Virus record (IMG/VR): IMGVR_UViG_3300017917_004240
Location: 1-32,709 of that record
Direction: 5' to 3' (one strand)
Origin: a virus
Length of the DNA: 32,709 nucleotides
The translations under genes and the position numbers were made by a program. The notes beneath the pieces are model-generated. The model did no database searches. It was not told the DNA's origin and was given only the letters and a program-made list of their open reading frames with translations. Of the stretch, positions 17,047 to 23,559 are shown one piece after another. Each line of letters starts with the position of its first letter. Positions within the stretch are counted from its first letter, which is position 1.

Positions 17047-17231
17047 GTAGAGGCCTAGGAGATGATATTAAAAAAATAACTAGTGCAACGGGTTTAGATC
17101 AACTTGCAAAACAAATTGCACGTATACTTGATGAAGATTGCGGATGTGATGATCGTCAAGAATGGTTGAATGAAAAAACAAAACATTGGCCGATATATAA
17201 GAAAAGGAATGTAAATGGCAATAATAAATAA
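17043..17231 (+). CDS. Small conserved-type phage protein with CGCD motif (62 aa)
   Basis: A 62-aa protein. GLGDDIKKITSATGLDQLAK is followed by DEDCGCDDRQEWLN and a basic tail. Small proteins with this GLGD...TG(L/I)...CGC-x-x-R-x-x-x-LN arrangement recur in phages of Bacteroidota near structural and lysis genes, as far as I recall; their function is not known. It overlaps the preceding gene by ATGA and the next by 17 bases. Confidence 0.72.
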   Translation: MSRGLGDDIKKITSATGLDQLAKQIARILDEDCGCDDRQEWLNEKTKHWPIYKKRNVNGNNK

Positions 17232-17706
17232 AACAGGTATTACATCAGGCGGTACAATACAAGCTGAACATGTTACGAGAGCTATAGATGCGTTAAGTGG
17301 CGGTTCGACTGATACCGTAGTAGCAACAGGATCTTTCTCTGGTTCATTAACTGGTATAGCAACAAGTGCATCTTTTGCATCAACGGCATCATTTGCATTA
17401 AACGCAAGTACTGGTGCTGGATTTCCATTTACGGGTTCAGCAATTATAAGTGGATCGTTATCAATAACCGGTACGAGTAATTTTACAACGAATAATGTAA
17501 GTATCGGATCTGGTAAGTTAACGATAATAGCTGATTCCGATTCATCAATTAATTTTGAGCAAGCCGGCAAAGTGACAGGCACTGGATTAATTATTCCTTT
17601 GTTTCCACCAGCATCGCCACAAACAGGCTCTATGTATTTTGATTATACAGGACCAACCTTATTGATATATGATGGCGCTAATTGGACAGCTGTTAATTTA
17701 TCGTAA
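17215..17706 (+). CDS. Fibre-like virion protein with C-terminal tip motif
   Basis: A 163-aa protein rich in Ser, Thr, Ala and Gly, with low-complexity stretches (SASFASTASFALNA, TGSFSGSLTG) typical of phage fibre shafts and beta-helical head or tail decorations. The C-terminus PQTGSMYFDYTGPTLLIYDG followed by ANW matches the PxxGSLYFD...YIYNGxxW element that ends many tail-fibre proteins. Inferred to be a virion surface protein, a fibre or tip. There is no signal peptide. AAGGA lies 6 bases before the ATG. The protein is short for a main tail fibre, so it may be an accessory fibre. Confidence 0.72.
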   Translation: MAIINKTGITSGGTIQAEHVTRAIDALSGGSTDTVVATGSFSGSLTGIATSASFASTASFALNASTGAGFPFTGSAIISGSLSITGTSNFTTNNVSIGSGKLTIIADSDSSINFEQAGKVTGTGLIIPLFPPASPQTGSMYFDYTGPTLLIYDGANWTAVNLS

Positions 17707-17707
17707 C

Positions 17708-17715
17708 ATATTTAT
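17708..17715 (+). promoter_or_regulatory. Candidate late promoter element ATATTTAT
   Basis: The octamer starts 2 bases after the stop of the fibre-like gene and 15 bases before the next ATG; AAGGA (17720-17724) follows it 6 bases ahead of that ATG. This is the best-shaped example of promoter element plus ribosome site in the window. Confidence 0.5.
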
Positions 17716-17730
17716 ATAAAAGGAATAATT

Positions 17731-17898
17731 ATGAAACTAACAAAAGAACAAGTAATGGGTATCATTCGTCATACCTTAACTTTCGTAGGTGGTATTGTTG
17801 TTGCTAAAGGTCTAGTAGATGAAACAACAGTAACTGAAATCATTGGTGGTGTACTTACACTTACTGGTGCAATTTGGTCTATCGTAGCAAAGGCTTAA
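17731..17898 (+). CDS. Small holin-type membrane protein (Pam3-gp28-like, 55 aa)
   Basis: A 55-aa frame with a very short N-terminal cytoplasmic part (MKLTKEQVMG), two hydrophobic segments (IIRHTLTFVGGIVVAKGLV and IIGGVLTLTGAIWSIVA) joined by a charged turn with DETT, and a Lys at the end. The pattern RxxLxxxGGxxVxKGxxD...xxGxxxTxxxxxWSIxxK agrees with the small Pam3-gp28-type putative holins. It is the third membrane protein near the endolysin, so holin and antiholin or second-membrane roles are possible. The start is supported by AAGGA 6 bases upstream. Only 1 base separates it from the next gene. Confidence 0.78.
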   Translation: MKLTKEQVMGIIRHTLTFVGGIVVAKGLVDETTVTEIIGGVLTLTGAIWSIVAKA

Positions 17899-17899
17899 A

Positions 17900-18361
17900 A
17901 TGAAAAAACGGCTTAATGAATGTGGTTGCGGATGCGGTGGAGCTCGAGGTGGGTGTCAAAAACCAGAGGGAAGCATGGCTAAACATGATGCAATGGAATG
18001 TGCAGAAGATGCTCAAGCCGTTGCGGATATGATTTCTGAAACAGATAATTTGCCAGAATGGTTAGAAGCTAAAATAACATTGGCTGCTGATTATATGAAT
18101 CGCGTTAAAGATTATCTAACACATTACAAGCAACATGGTGATACACAACCAGGTTTTGGAGGTAACACGTCACAACCACAATTCGTTCCCGTTAATTTTG
18201 CAAGACAGCTTAAACAAGCTATGAATGAAAAAATTCAAAAAGTTGAAGATGGTTGGGCAGTTTATCCTAGTAAAGGAGGAAAACGTTTAGGAACGCACCC
18301 TACAAAAAAAGCAGCACTTAAACAATTAGCAGCAATAGAAATTGCAAAACATAGAAAATAA
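17900..18361 (+). CDS. Phage protein with Cys/Gly-rich N-terminus and basic C-terminal module, possible internal head protein
   Basis: A 153-aa protein. The N-terminus (MKKRLNECGCGCGG) is rich in Cys and Gly; the centre (DMISETDNLPEWLEAKITLA, YMNRVKDYL) resembles a helical segment common in marine phage proteins. The C-terminus (DGWAVYPSKGGKRLG followed by THPTKKAALKQLAAIE) is a small lysine-rich module that recurs in phage virion-associated proteins. MKKRLNE could be a short version of the LxE peptide seen on the following genes, but the match is weak. A packaged or structural role is inferred from context and composition. Confidence 0.65.
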   Translation: MKKRLNECGCGCGGARGGCQKPEGSMAKHDAMECAEDAQAVADMISETDNLPEWLEAKITLAADYMNRVKDYLTHYKQHGDTQPGFGGNTSQPQFVPVNFARQLKQAMNEKIQKVEDGWAVYPSKGGKRLGTHPTKKAALKQLAAIEIAKHRK

Positions 18362-18780
18362 TGGAAAAACTTAAACATCTTTTAATTGAAGCTAAAACGG
18401 GTTGTCCGGTAGCAACTCAAGATATTCATGTTAACTTAAAAAATAGACAGCATGCAATTGATGAGTATTTCTACGGACCAGCAAATCCAGATAAACCTGA
18501 TTCATATTGGAAAGATGCAGCTAAACGTTGGAAAATTGATGAAGCAACGGCAAAGACTATGAAATGCGGTAATTGTGCAGCTTTTGATGTTTCAGATAAG
18601 ATGTGGGCATGCATGGCTAAAGGCATAGAAGGCGATGAAAAAAATATTGATGCAATGGCTACAATTGAAAAAGCTGACTTAGGATATTGCAATTTTCTTC
18701 ATTTCAAATGTGCAGGAACAAGATCTTGCACAGCTTGGGTTACAGGTGGAGCTCTAGATGATAAGGATTTAACAAAATGA
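18361..18780 (+). CDS. Cysteine-rich protein with predicted capsid-targeting N-terminus
   Basis: A 139-aa protein opening MEKLKHLLIEA. The first ten residues fit the T4 internal-protein targeting peptide pattern, and I-E followed by Ala fits the T4 prohead protease rule (I/L-x-E before A/G/S). The body carries seven cysteines: GCP, KCGNC, WACM, GYCNF, FKC and RSCTAW. The CxxC followed by later GYC...CTAW recalls small iron-sulphur or zinc-binding folds (a HiPIP-like arrangement is one possibility, low confidence). It starts at the last base of the preceding stop codon and its own stop overlaps the next start. Function unknown; packaging in the head is inferred from the N-terminus only. Confidence 0.72.
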   Translation: MEKLKHLLIEAKTGCPVATQDIHVNLKNRQHAIDEYFYGPANPDKPDSYWKDAAKRWKIDEATAKTMKCGNCAAFDVSDKMWACMAKGIEGDEKNIDAMATIEKADLGYCNFLHFKCAGTRSCTAWVTGGALDDKDLTK

Positions 18781-19175
18781 TGAAACTTAAACACATATTA
18801 TCAGAAGGAGACGTTGTTGATCCAAAACAATTGGCAAAACCTTTCTTTAAAGAATTTTCCAAACAAATGAAAACATCTCCTAAATTTTCTTATTTAGGAT
18901 TAAAAAATAAAGAATACATATTTAATGCACCTATAAATGATTTAGGAACATTGAAATTGATATTTTCAAAAGCAGAATTCGTAGCAAAAGTATGCGATAA
19001 ATATGCATACTTTGGTATTGTTTATTTACTTAACGGTTTAGAACAATTTGATGCTACAGTTTGCTTGATTCAAAAAACAAATAAAGGTTATGAAACAAAG
19101 TTATTTGATGATTCAGATTCTGAGTTTAATAATTCAAAAACAAATTTTTCTAATATCATAAAAAACATGATGTAA
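18777..19175 (+). CDS. Unknown protein with predicted capsid-targeting N-terminus
   Basis: A 132-aa protein opening MMKLKHILSEG: ten residues ending L-S-E, then Gly, the same shape as the neighbours. The mature part (DVVDPKQLAKPFFKEFSK onward) is a mixed alpha/beta protein with VCDKYAYFGIVYLL and DATVCLIQK, and resembles small domains often annotated only as hypothetical in phages. I recognise no family. The start overlaps the previous stop (ATGA; a second ATG at 18780 is equally usable). The next gene starts on the last base of its stop codon. Confidence 0.7.
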   Translation: MMKLKHILSEGDVVDPKQLAKPFFKEFSKQMKTSPKFSYLGLKNKEYIFNAPINDLGTLKLIFSKAEFVAKVCDKYAYFGIVYLLNGLEQFDATVCLIQKTNKGYETKLFDDSDSEFNNSKTNFSNIIKNMM

Positions 19176-19837
19176 TGTTAAGTTATAATGTAATAAGACC
19201 AACCTATCATGATATTCAAATTTCAAAACCATTACCAGACGACATTGCAGAACATGTATTATTAAATTATACGTGTCATGTAGATCACGAAGGATTTGAC
19301 TTAAATGAAATTGAACAAACATATTATGCACATAATGACGTTTCTTTAGAACATGATACTACCTGGTATAAAGACGGAGAAGCTAAGAAGGGAGCTCATG
19401 CAATAATTTTACCATGGATTCGACAAAATGAACAAACACCGCTAGTAATAGATCATAGTCAATTTGTTTTTCGGCATCCTATCTCCGGAGATGCAGCAGA
19501 ACAGATAAAACAATATGCAAAGCAACGTCCTGAATTACTGCGCATTCTTAGTACAGAGTTTAAGTGCGGTTTAGATTTATGCATTGACTATATTGCAACA
19601 GATCGAGTACATCCCGTAGTTCATATTGAATGGGATTATCGTAACGTATCAGATATGTTAGGTGATATTGAACATGTAGAATCATGTTTACGAGATACAG
19701 ACTGGGAACAAATTTTACCAATACTTACTAGATTTAATTACATGTCAAAATATTCATTAGATGCATTTCAACAAGCTGATTTTAGATCCATGTTATTATT
19801 TGGAAGAAAATCATATAAATTGATTCCTACGTTGTAA
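19175..19837 (+). CDS. Hypothetical protein (220 aa)
   Basis: I do not recognise this protein. It is acidic and contains many His and Asp residues (HVLLNYTCHVDHEGFDLNE, HNDVSLEHDTTWY, HVEWDYRNVSDML-type segments) and a WYKDGEAKKGAHAIILPWI stretch. It has no targeting peptide of the type on its neighbours, no signal peptide and no membrane segment. The TAATG overlap with the preceding gene shows translational coupling. It is followed by a gap with an ATATTTAT element. Its place in the run of putative head-cargo genes suggests a virion or cargo-related role, but this is only positional. Confidence 0.6.
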   Translation: MLSYNVIRPTYHDIQISKPLPDDIAEHVLLNYTCHVDHEGFDLNEIEQTYYAHNDVSLEHDTTWYKDGEAKKGAHAIILPWIRQNEQTPLVIDHSQFVFRHPISGDAAEQIKQYAKQRPELLRILSTEFKCGLDLCIDYIATDRVHPVVHIEWDYRNVSDMLGDIEHVESCLRDTDWEQILPILTRFNYMSKYSLDAFQQADFRSMLLFGRKSYKLIPTL

Positions 19838-19844
19838 TATTTAT
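19837..19844 (+). promoter_or_regulatory. Candidate late promoter element ATATTTAT
   Basis: The octamer overlaps the stop codon of the preceding gene and stands 13 bases before the ATG of the lysozyme-domain gene at 19858. Confidence 0.42.
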
Positions 19845-19857
19845 TATAAAAAATAAT

Positions 19858-20418
19858 ATGATACGATTAAAACAATTATTACAAGAAGATATTGAAAATA
19901 TAGCACCTGCAACTCCAGAAGAATTAGGAGGCGATTATCAATTATTACATGATGGTTGGGAAACTAGAGGTGTTGCTGCAGCAAATTATTTAGTTGGAAA
20001 AGGTTTTAGTAAAATTATCGCAGCTGCATTTATTGGAAATTTTGCTGTAGAAAGCGGTGTACGTGCAAATGTTAGTCAAAATCGCGTAAAAGGATTAAAA
20101 GCTGGTACTGGTTTTAAACCTACACCACCCGATGTTGCAAAAAAACAACCGGGATGGGCCGGCTATGGTTTAGCTCAATGGACTCAAGAACGAAGAGCAA
20201 GCTTGATATCTGCAGGAGCAGCAACCGTTAATCAACAATTAAATTTTGTTATATCGGAACTTAATTCTAGTGAATCATCAGCATGGAAAAAAATTAAATC
20301 TACAAAAACATTATCTGATGCAACTGCTGCAGTAGTTAAATTTTATGAAAGAGCTGGAACACCGGCGTTATCTGAAAGAATAACCAAAGCTACAACTATA
20401 TACAATAGAATAAAATAA
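19858..20418 (+). CDS. Phage tail-lysozyme domain protein with predicted capsid-targeting N-terminus
   Basis: A 186-aa protein. Residues 1-10 (MIRLKQLLQE, then Asp) form the common targeting-type peptide. The body is a lysozyme-like domain of the phage tail lysozyme family: NYLVGKGFSKIIAAAFIGNF followed by AVESG, with Glu65 as the likely catalytic acid, then GYGLAQWTQERRASL, the GxxQWTxxR element of the family. It would cut the glycan strand of peptidoglycan. Unlike the endolysin at 15081 it has no wall-binding domain. A lysozyme placed in the head and delivered at infection, or an early cell-wall entry enzyme, fits the N-terminus; a tail-associated enzyme is the alternative. Confidence 0.82.
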   Translation: MIRLKQLLQEDIENIAPATPEELGGDYQLLHDGWETRGVAAANYLVGKGFSKIIAAAFIGNFAVESGVRANVSQNRVKGLKAGTGFKPTPPDVAKKQPGWAGYGLAQWTQERRASLISAGAATVNQQLNFVISELNSSESSAWKKIKSTKTLSDATAAVVKFYERAGTPALSERITKATTIYNRIK

Positions 20419-20419
20419 T

Positions 20420-20448
20420 TTGGATTACGTATTCAAATTACATATAAT
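20420..20448 (+). promoter_or_regulatory. Sigma70-like promoter TTGGAT-N17-TATAAT (clpS operon)
   Basis: TTGGAT at 20420-20425 and TATAAT at 20443-20448 are separated by exactly 17 bases. The ATG at 20454 follows only 5 bases after TATAAT, so the transcript would be leaderless or begin at the start codon. The same element precedes 27517 and 28793, and the 10-base core CATATAATAT is identical in all three. Confidence 0.72.
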
Positions 20449-20453
20449 ATGTT

Positions 20454-20660
20454 ATGAACAATGAAAATTTTATACTTAGTTTATTCAAAGAATCAGTAAA
20501 TGCTATGCGCGGTACTGATTGGATGTGGCCCGAACAATGGGATGCAGACAGAAGAATAAAGTTTTTAGATGAAGCATTAAGTTATGGAGAAAAAAATGAA
20601 TTGTATGAGCAGTGCAGTATTATTAGAGATGTCAAAAAACAAATCCAAACGAACAACTAA
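20454..20660 (+). CDS. Small hypothetical protein (68 aa)
   Basis: A helical 68-aa protein with two Trp-rich turns (RGTDWMWPEQWDADRRIKFL) and no known family. It directly follows a strong promoter and opens a small operon with clpS and an HNH gene. The ORF overlaps the clpS coding region by 32 bases. Because the first transcribed base probably lies at or next to the ATG, this gene could be read from a leaderless mRNA. Confidence 0.65.
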   Translation: MNNENFILSLFKESVNAMRGTDWMWPEQWDADRRIKFLDEALSYGEKNELYEQCSIIRDVKKQIQTNN

Positions 20661-20904
20661 ACGTGGCACATGGCGCGTAATATTACATGATGATTCAGTA
20701 AATACATTTGAACATGTAATAGATTGTTTGATTGATATATGCGGACACAATCAATTTCAAGCACATCAATGTGCACTAGTAACACATAATAAAAAGCGTT
20801 GTGCAGTATATAAAGATACATGGGCAGGATGTGACAATGTTAAAAAAATGTTGCATTCAGAAGGTTTAACGGTTACTGTTGAAAAGTATGAAGAAACTAA
20901 TTAA
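20629..20904 (+). CDS. clpS: ClpS-like ATP-dependent protease adaptor
   Basis: A 91-aa protein with the ClpS fold signature: WRVILHDDSVNTFEHVIDCL at the first strand and helix, HNQFQAHQCALVTHNKKRC in the middle and GLTVTVE at the last strand. The VNTF...VI...CGH...QA.QC pattern is that of flavobacterial ClpS. In bacteria ClpS hands N-end-rule substrates to ClpA or ClpC for degradation by ClpP. The binding-pocket His is present (His53), but the NDD motif reads DDS (Asp21-Asp22-Ser23), so degron preference may differ. I chose the ATG at 20629 because the frame upstream of it (from 20584) lies in the previous gene and adds no ClpS sequence. It overlaps the genes on both sides. Confidence 0.83.
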   Translation: MSKNKSKRTTKRGTWRVILHDDSVNTFEHVIDCLIDICGHNQFQAHQCALVTHNKKRCAVYKDTWAGCDNVKKMLHSEGLTVTVEKYEETN

Positions 20905-21073
20905 TTGGTATTATCGAATTCGTATTGCTGTGTATCATGCAGCATATCATCGCAATTTAAAACGAGCACAAGAAGCTCGTGTCAAGCAAGACATAATTGC
21001 ATTTAAACGTTATGTATATCGTGCCGAAGATGCATGGCGTAAAGTAGTTGTATTAACAGAAAAAACAAAATAA
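20888..21073 (+). CDS. Small basic hypothetical protein (61 aa)
   Basis: A 61-aa strongly basic and aromatic helical protein (MKKLINWYYRIRIAVYHAAY, then many Arg and Lys). No domain is recognised. The ATG at 20888 lies within the end of clpS (17-base overlap), and the stop is directly followed by the next ATG. Coupling on both sides supports a real gene of the clpS operon. A small nucleic-acid-binding role would fit its charge but is not shown. Confidence 0.6.
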   Translation: MKKLINWYYRIRIAVYHAAYHRNLKRAQEARVKQDIIAFKRYVYRAEDAWRKVVVLTEKTK

Positions 21074-21460
21074 ATGGGAAGAAAATCAGCTCACACCGGA
21101 GAATCTCCGAAGGATCGTTCTATTAACATCATGGACAAATTTATTGCACGTAGCAATAAAAAAGAAGCACATAAGACTTTATTACCAGCACGTAGAAAAG
21201 ATCCAAACGTTCCTTTAGATTTATGGCCATTAAAAGATCAATTAGAATATTGGGCTAGTAGAACAGATGCAGATCGTTTCAATGAAACATATCCGGCATA
21301 TTCATATTGGATTGCAGAAGTTCAACAATCTGCAGGAGTTCATCCTTCATTTTTTACGGATTGTGCAATAAAATTAAAATCAGAGTTGCTTGAAATGTTT
21401 GAAAAGAAAACTAATATAAAAGAAACCGTACGAGAATTGAGAAAATTAGGCGTATATTAA
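21074..21460 (+). CDS. Hypothetical protein (128 aa)
   Basis: A 128-aa protein with a flexible charged N-terminus (GRKSAHTGESPKDRSI) and a helical rest. No family is recognised. DLWPLKDQLEYWASRT and YPAYSYWIAEVQ are the most distinct stretches. The start follows the preceding stop directly and the stop is directly followed by the ATG of the HNH gene, so it belongs to the clpS operon. Confidence 0.6.
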   Translation: MGRKSAHTGESPKDRSINIMDKFIARSNKKEAHKTLLPARRKDPNVPLDLWPLKDQLEYWASRTDADRFNETYPAYSYWIAEVQQSAGVHPSFFTDCAIKLKSELLEMFEKKTNIKETVRELRKLGVY

Positions 21461-22015
21461 ATGGCAGAAAAAGAGTACAAATATGTTTATGGCATTGGTA
21501 AAACTGCCTTAGACATTCCAGAAAGTGAGATACGTTATGCAATGGAAAATACAAAATCTAATGCAGAGGCAGCTCGCTTTCTGAAAGTCTCTTTTACGAC
21601 CTATAAAAAATATGCTCGGATGTATACGGATAGAGACACGGGAAAGACTCTATATGAACTGCATAAAAATCAATTTGGCGTTGGAATACCTAAAGATGTT
21701 CAAAAAGCCAACAAAGGTATATACAGCATAACAAATATACTCGAAGGTAAGCATCCTAATTATCCAACCTGGAAGCTTCGAAACAGACTGTTAGCATTAG
21801 GTATATTTCGAGAAGAATGTGCTAGTTGCGGATATGCAGAACGCAGAGTAACAGATGACACAGTACCTTTATTGTTGGATCACGTTGATGGCGATGAAAC
21901 AAATCATGTTGTAGATAACTTGCAAATGCTTTGTATGAATTGCTATTATCAACAAACAGGTAATCCTTTTAATCAAGACAAAGAACGTTATTGGAATTAC
22001 AATTTGCTTGAATGA
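21461..22015 (+). CDS. HNH endonuclease with N-terminal helix-turn-helix
   Basis: A 184-aa protein. Residues about 20-60 (SNAEAARFLKVSFTTYKKYA) look like a helix-turn-helix of the type seen in phage HNH proteins. The C-terminal half is a zinc-supported HNH nuclease: ECASCGY (Cys120, Cys123), LLLDHVDGDETNH (Asp140, His141 and the Asn of the HNH triad) and LCMNCY (Cys158, Cys161). It may be a free-standing homing endonuclease, or a DNA-processing enzyme of the phage. It ends the clpS operon; the gap that follows opens with a late-type element. Confidence 0.83.
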   Translation: MAEKEYKYVYGIGKTALDIPESEIRYAMENTKSNAEAARFLKVSFTTYKKYARMYTDRDTGKTLYELHKNQFGVGIPKDVQKANKGIYSITNILEGKHPNYPTWKLRNRLLALGIFREECASCGYAERRVTDDTVPLLLDHVDGDETNHVVDNLQMLCMNCYYQQTGNPFNQDKERYWNYNLLE

Positions 22016-22022
22016 TATTTAT
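22015..22022 (+). promoter_or_regulatory. Candidate late promoter element ATATTTAT
   Basis: The octamer begins on the last base of the HNH stop codon and lies 5 bases before the ATG at 22028 and 14 bases before a second in-frame ATG at 22037. Confidence 0.42.
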
Positions 22023-22027
22023 TATAG

Positions 22028-22777
22028 ATGATATCAATGAAAGCACTTTTAATTGAAGGAAGATATGACAGTTTAGTAACTGCATTATCAAACAAACTAC
22101 TTGGCATCATTAAAGACAGTTGGAAGTCAACACAAGATGCAGAAGGTAAATTCTCCGGACAAAAGATTTATTTCAAATCAGGAGAAACTGTTCCTAATAT
22201 TGACAACGATGAAGAGTTTAAGCACATTTACTTTGAAGAAGTAGAGAACACAGAAATACCTTTAGAATTTTATTTATCACTCAAAGTAATGTGGGTTGAA
22301 GGACTTGATGATTTTAAATATGGAGGAGATGCTTACAATGCAACTAGCCGTAATTCTGCAGAACCTCCATTAATAGAAATACGTTTTGAATTAGATCCTG
22401 CAGACTATCCTAGATTGCTTAGCAATGTAGCAATGCATCTTCGAGATACTTTGCGACATGAAATTGAACATACAACTCAAAGTGGTTGGAATACAATTGC
22501 CAGCAAGTATATTGGATCAGATCAAGCATTGCGTACCAAAATAGAATCTGGCAAGTTACCACCAGCACGTTACTTTACATTGCCAAAAGAAATAGATGCC
22601 ATGATTCAAGGTTTATATTTCAAAGCCAAAAAATCAAAACAACCATTTGCACAAGTAGTAGATAATTATTTAAGTGGATGGGTCAATAACGGAACTATCA
22701 CAGAAAAAGATAAAAAACAAATAACGGCAACTTGGAGAACGCGTCTTCCTAAGTTAGCAATACGGCAGGAGTTGTAA
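22028..22777 (+). CDS. HExxH metalloprotease-like protein with predicted capsid-targeting N-terminus
   Basis: A 249-aa protein. MISMKALLIEG again shows ten residues ending in L-I-E before Gly. The body contains LRDTLRHEIEHTTQSGW, a zinc-type HExxH motif in a helix, followed by a helical C-terminal half that has a candidate third ligand but no sure one. A metalloprotease is the natural reading, but no wider family is recognised. If the second ATG (22037) were used, the peptide would be MKALLIEG, seven residues to the Glu, so the first start fits the neighbours better. It ends on the first base of the next start codon. Confidence 0.7.
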   Translation: MISMKALLIEGRYDSLVTALSNKLLGIIKDSWKSTQDAEGKFSGQKIYFKSGETVPNIDNDEEFKHIYFEEVENTEIPLEFYLSLKVMWVEGLDDFKYGGDAYNATSRNSAEPPLIEIRFELDPADYPRLLSNVAMHLRDTLRHEIEHTTQSGWNTIASKYIGSDQALRTKIESGKLPPARYFTLPKEIDAMIQGLYFKAKKSKQPFAQVVDNYLSGWVNNGTITEKDKKQITATWRTRLPKLAIRQEL

Positions 22778-23523
22778 TGATAAAATTACACGATTTAATG
22801 AATGAAGATCTGCGCCGCTGGGTGAAAGAAAAATGGACAGATCAACATGGTCGACCTTGCGGTAATGCAGAAACTAAAGGTGTTAAAAAATGTCGTCCTT
22901 CTCGTAAAGTATCTAAAGACACCCCTAAAACATGGAAATCATTTGATAAAGATGAAAAGAAGTCATTGGTAGCTCAAAAGCAAAGAGTTGGAATGGGTAA
23001 ACGAACTCCAAAAGCGGAAGCTGTTATCGACGAAGAAAAAAAAGCAAAACGCGATGCATGTTACCACAAAGTAAAAGCTCGTTATACCCGTAACGGCGGT
23101 ACATGGCCATCTGCATATGGTTCATTAGCACTTGCAGCTTGTAGAAAGCGCGGGGCTAAGAATTGGGGTAACAAATCAAAAAATGAAGAGTTAGTAAAGG
23201 AAATCATGGAAGAAATAACAATTTGTAATGGATGTGCTATTGATATGTTAGAAGATATCAAAGCAGGAAAACATGTAATTACAGAAGCCGAATATCAGGG
23301 TCGCAAAGTTCAATTAGGTAAACCAATGCGAGGTGATGTTAAAAAATTCAAAGTCTATGTTAAAAATGACAAAGGCAACGTTGTAAAAGTTAACTTCGGA
23401 GACCCTAATATGCGAATCCGTAAGAGCAATCCTGCACGTAGGCGTTCATTTAGAGCTAGGCATCGTTGTGAAACTCCTGGACCACGTTGGAAAGCACGTT
23501 ATTGGTCTTGTCGTAAATGGTGA
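22777..23523 (+). CDS. Basic three-module protein with predicted capsid-targeting N-terminus
   Basis: A 248-aa, very basic protein opening MIKLHDLMNE before Asp. It has three recurring phage modules: (1) residues about 12-75, WVKEKWTDQHGRPCG and KKCRPSRKVS; (2) about 90-135, CYHKVKARYTRNGGTWPSAY and ACRKRGAKNWG; (3) about 171-248, YQGRKVQLGKPMRGDVKKFK and a C-terminus with CETPGPRWKARYWSCRKW. Residues 167-171 read VITEA, which fits the T4 prohead protease rule, and cutting there would release module 3. Modules 1 and 3 look like those seen in proteins of T4-like marine phages. A DNA-associated internal head protein is inferred. Function of the modules is unknown. Confidence 0.72.
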   Translation: MIKLHDLMNEDLRRWVKEKWTDQHGRPCGNAETKGVKKCRPSRKVSKDTPKTWKSFDKDEKKSLVAQKQRVGMGKRTPKAEAVIDEEKKAKRDACYHKVKARYTRNGGTWPSAYGSLALAACRKRGAKNWGNKSKNEELVKEIMEEITICNGCAIDMLEDIKAGKHVITEAEYQGRKVQLGKPMRGDVKKFKVYVKNDKGNVVKVNFGDPNMRIRKSNPARRRSFRARHRCETPGPRWKARYWSCRKW

Positions 23524-23547
23524 TTTGAATTTTGAAATGTTTTTCAT

Positions 23548-23555
23548 ATATTTAT
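23548..23555 (+). promoter_or_regulatory. Candidate late promoter element ATATTTAT
   Basis: The octamer is 4 bases before the ATG of a 40-aa ORF at 23560, in the gap after the basic head-cargo-like gene. Confidence 0.4.
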
Positions 23556-23559
23556 TTGT

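Noticed and set aside
20584-20628. ATG start giving 15 extra residues on ClpS
   Set aside because: The extra residues come from a frame inside the preceding gene and do not look like ClpS; the ATG at 20629 fits the family better.
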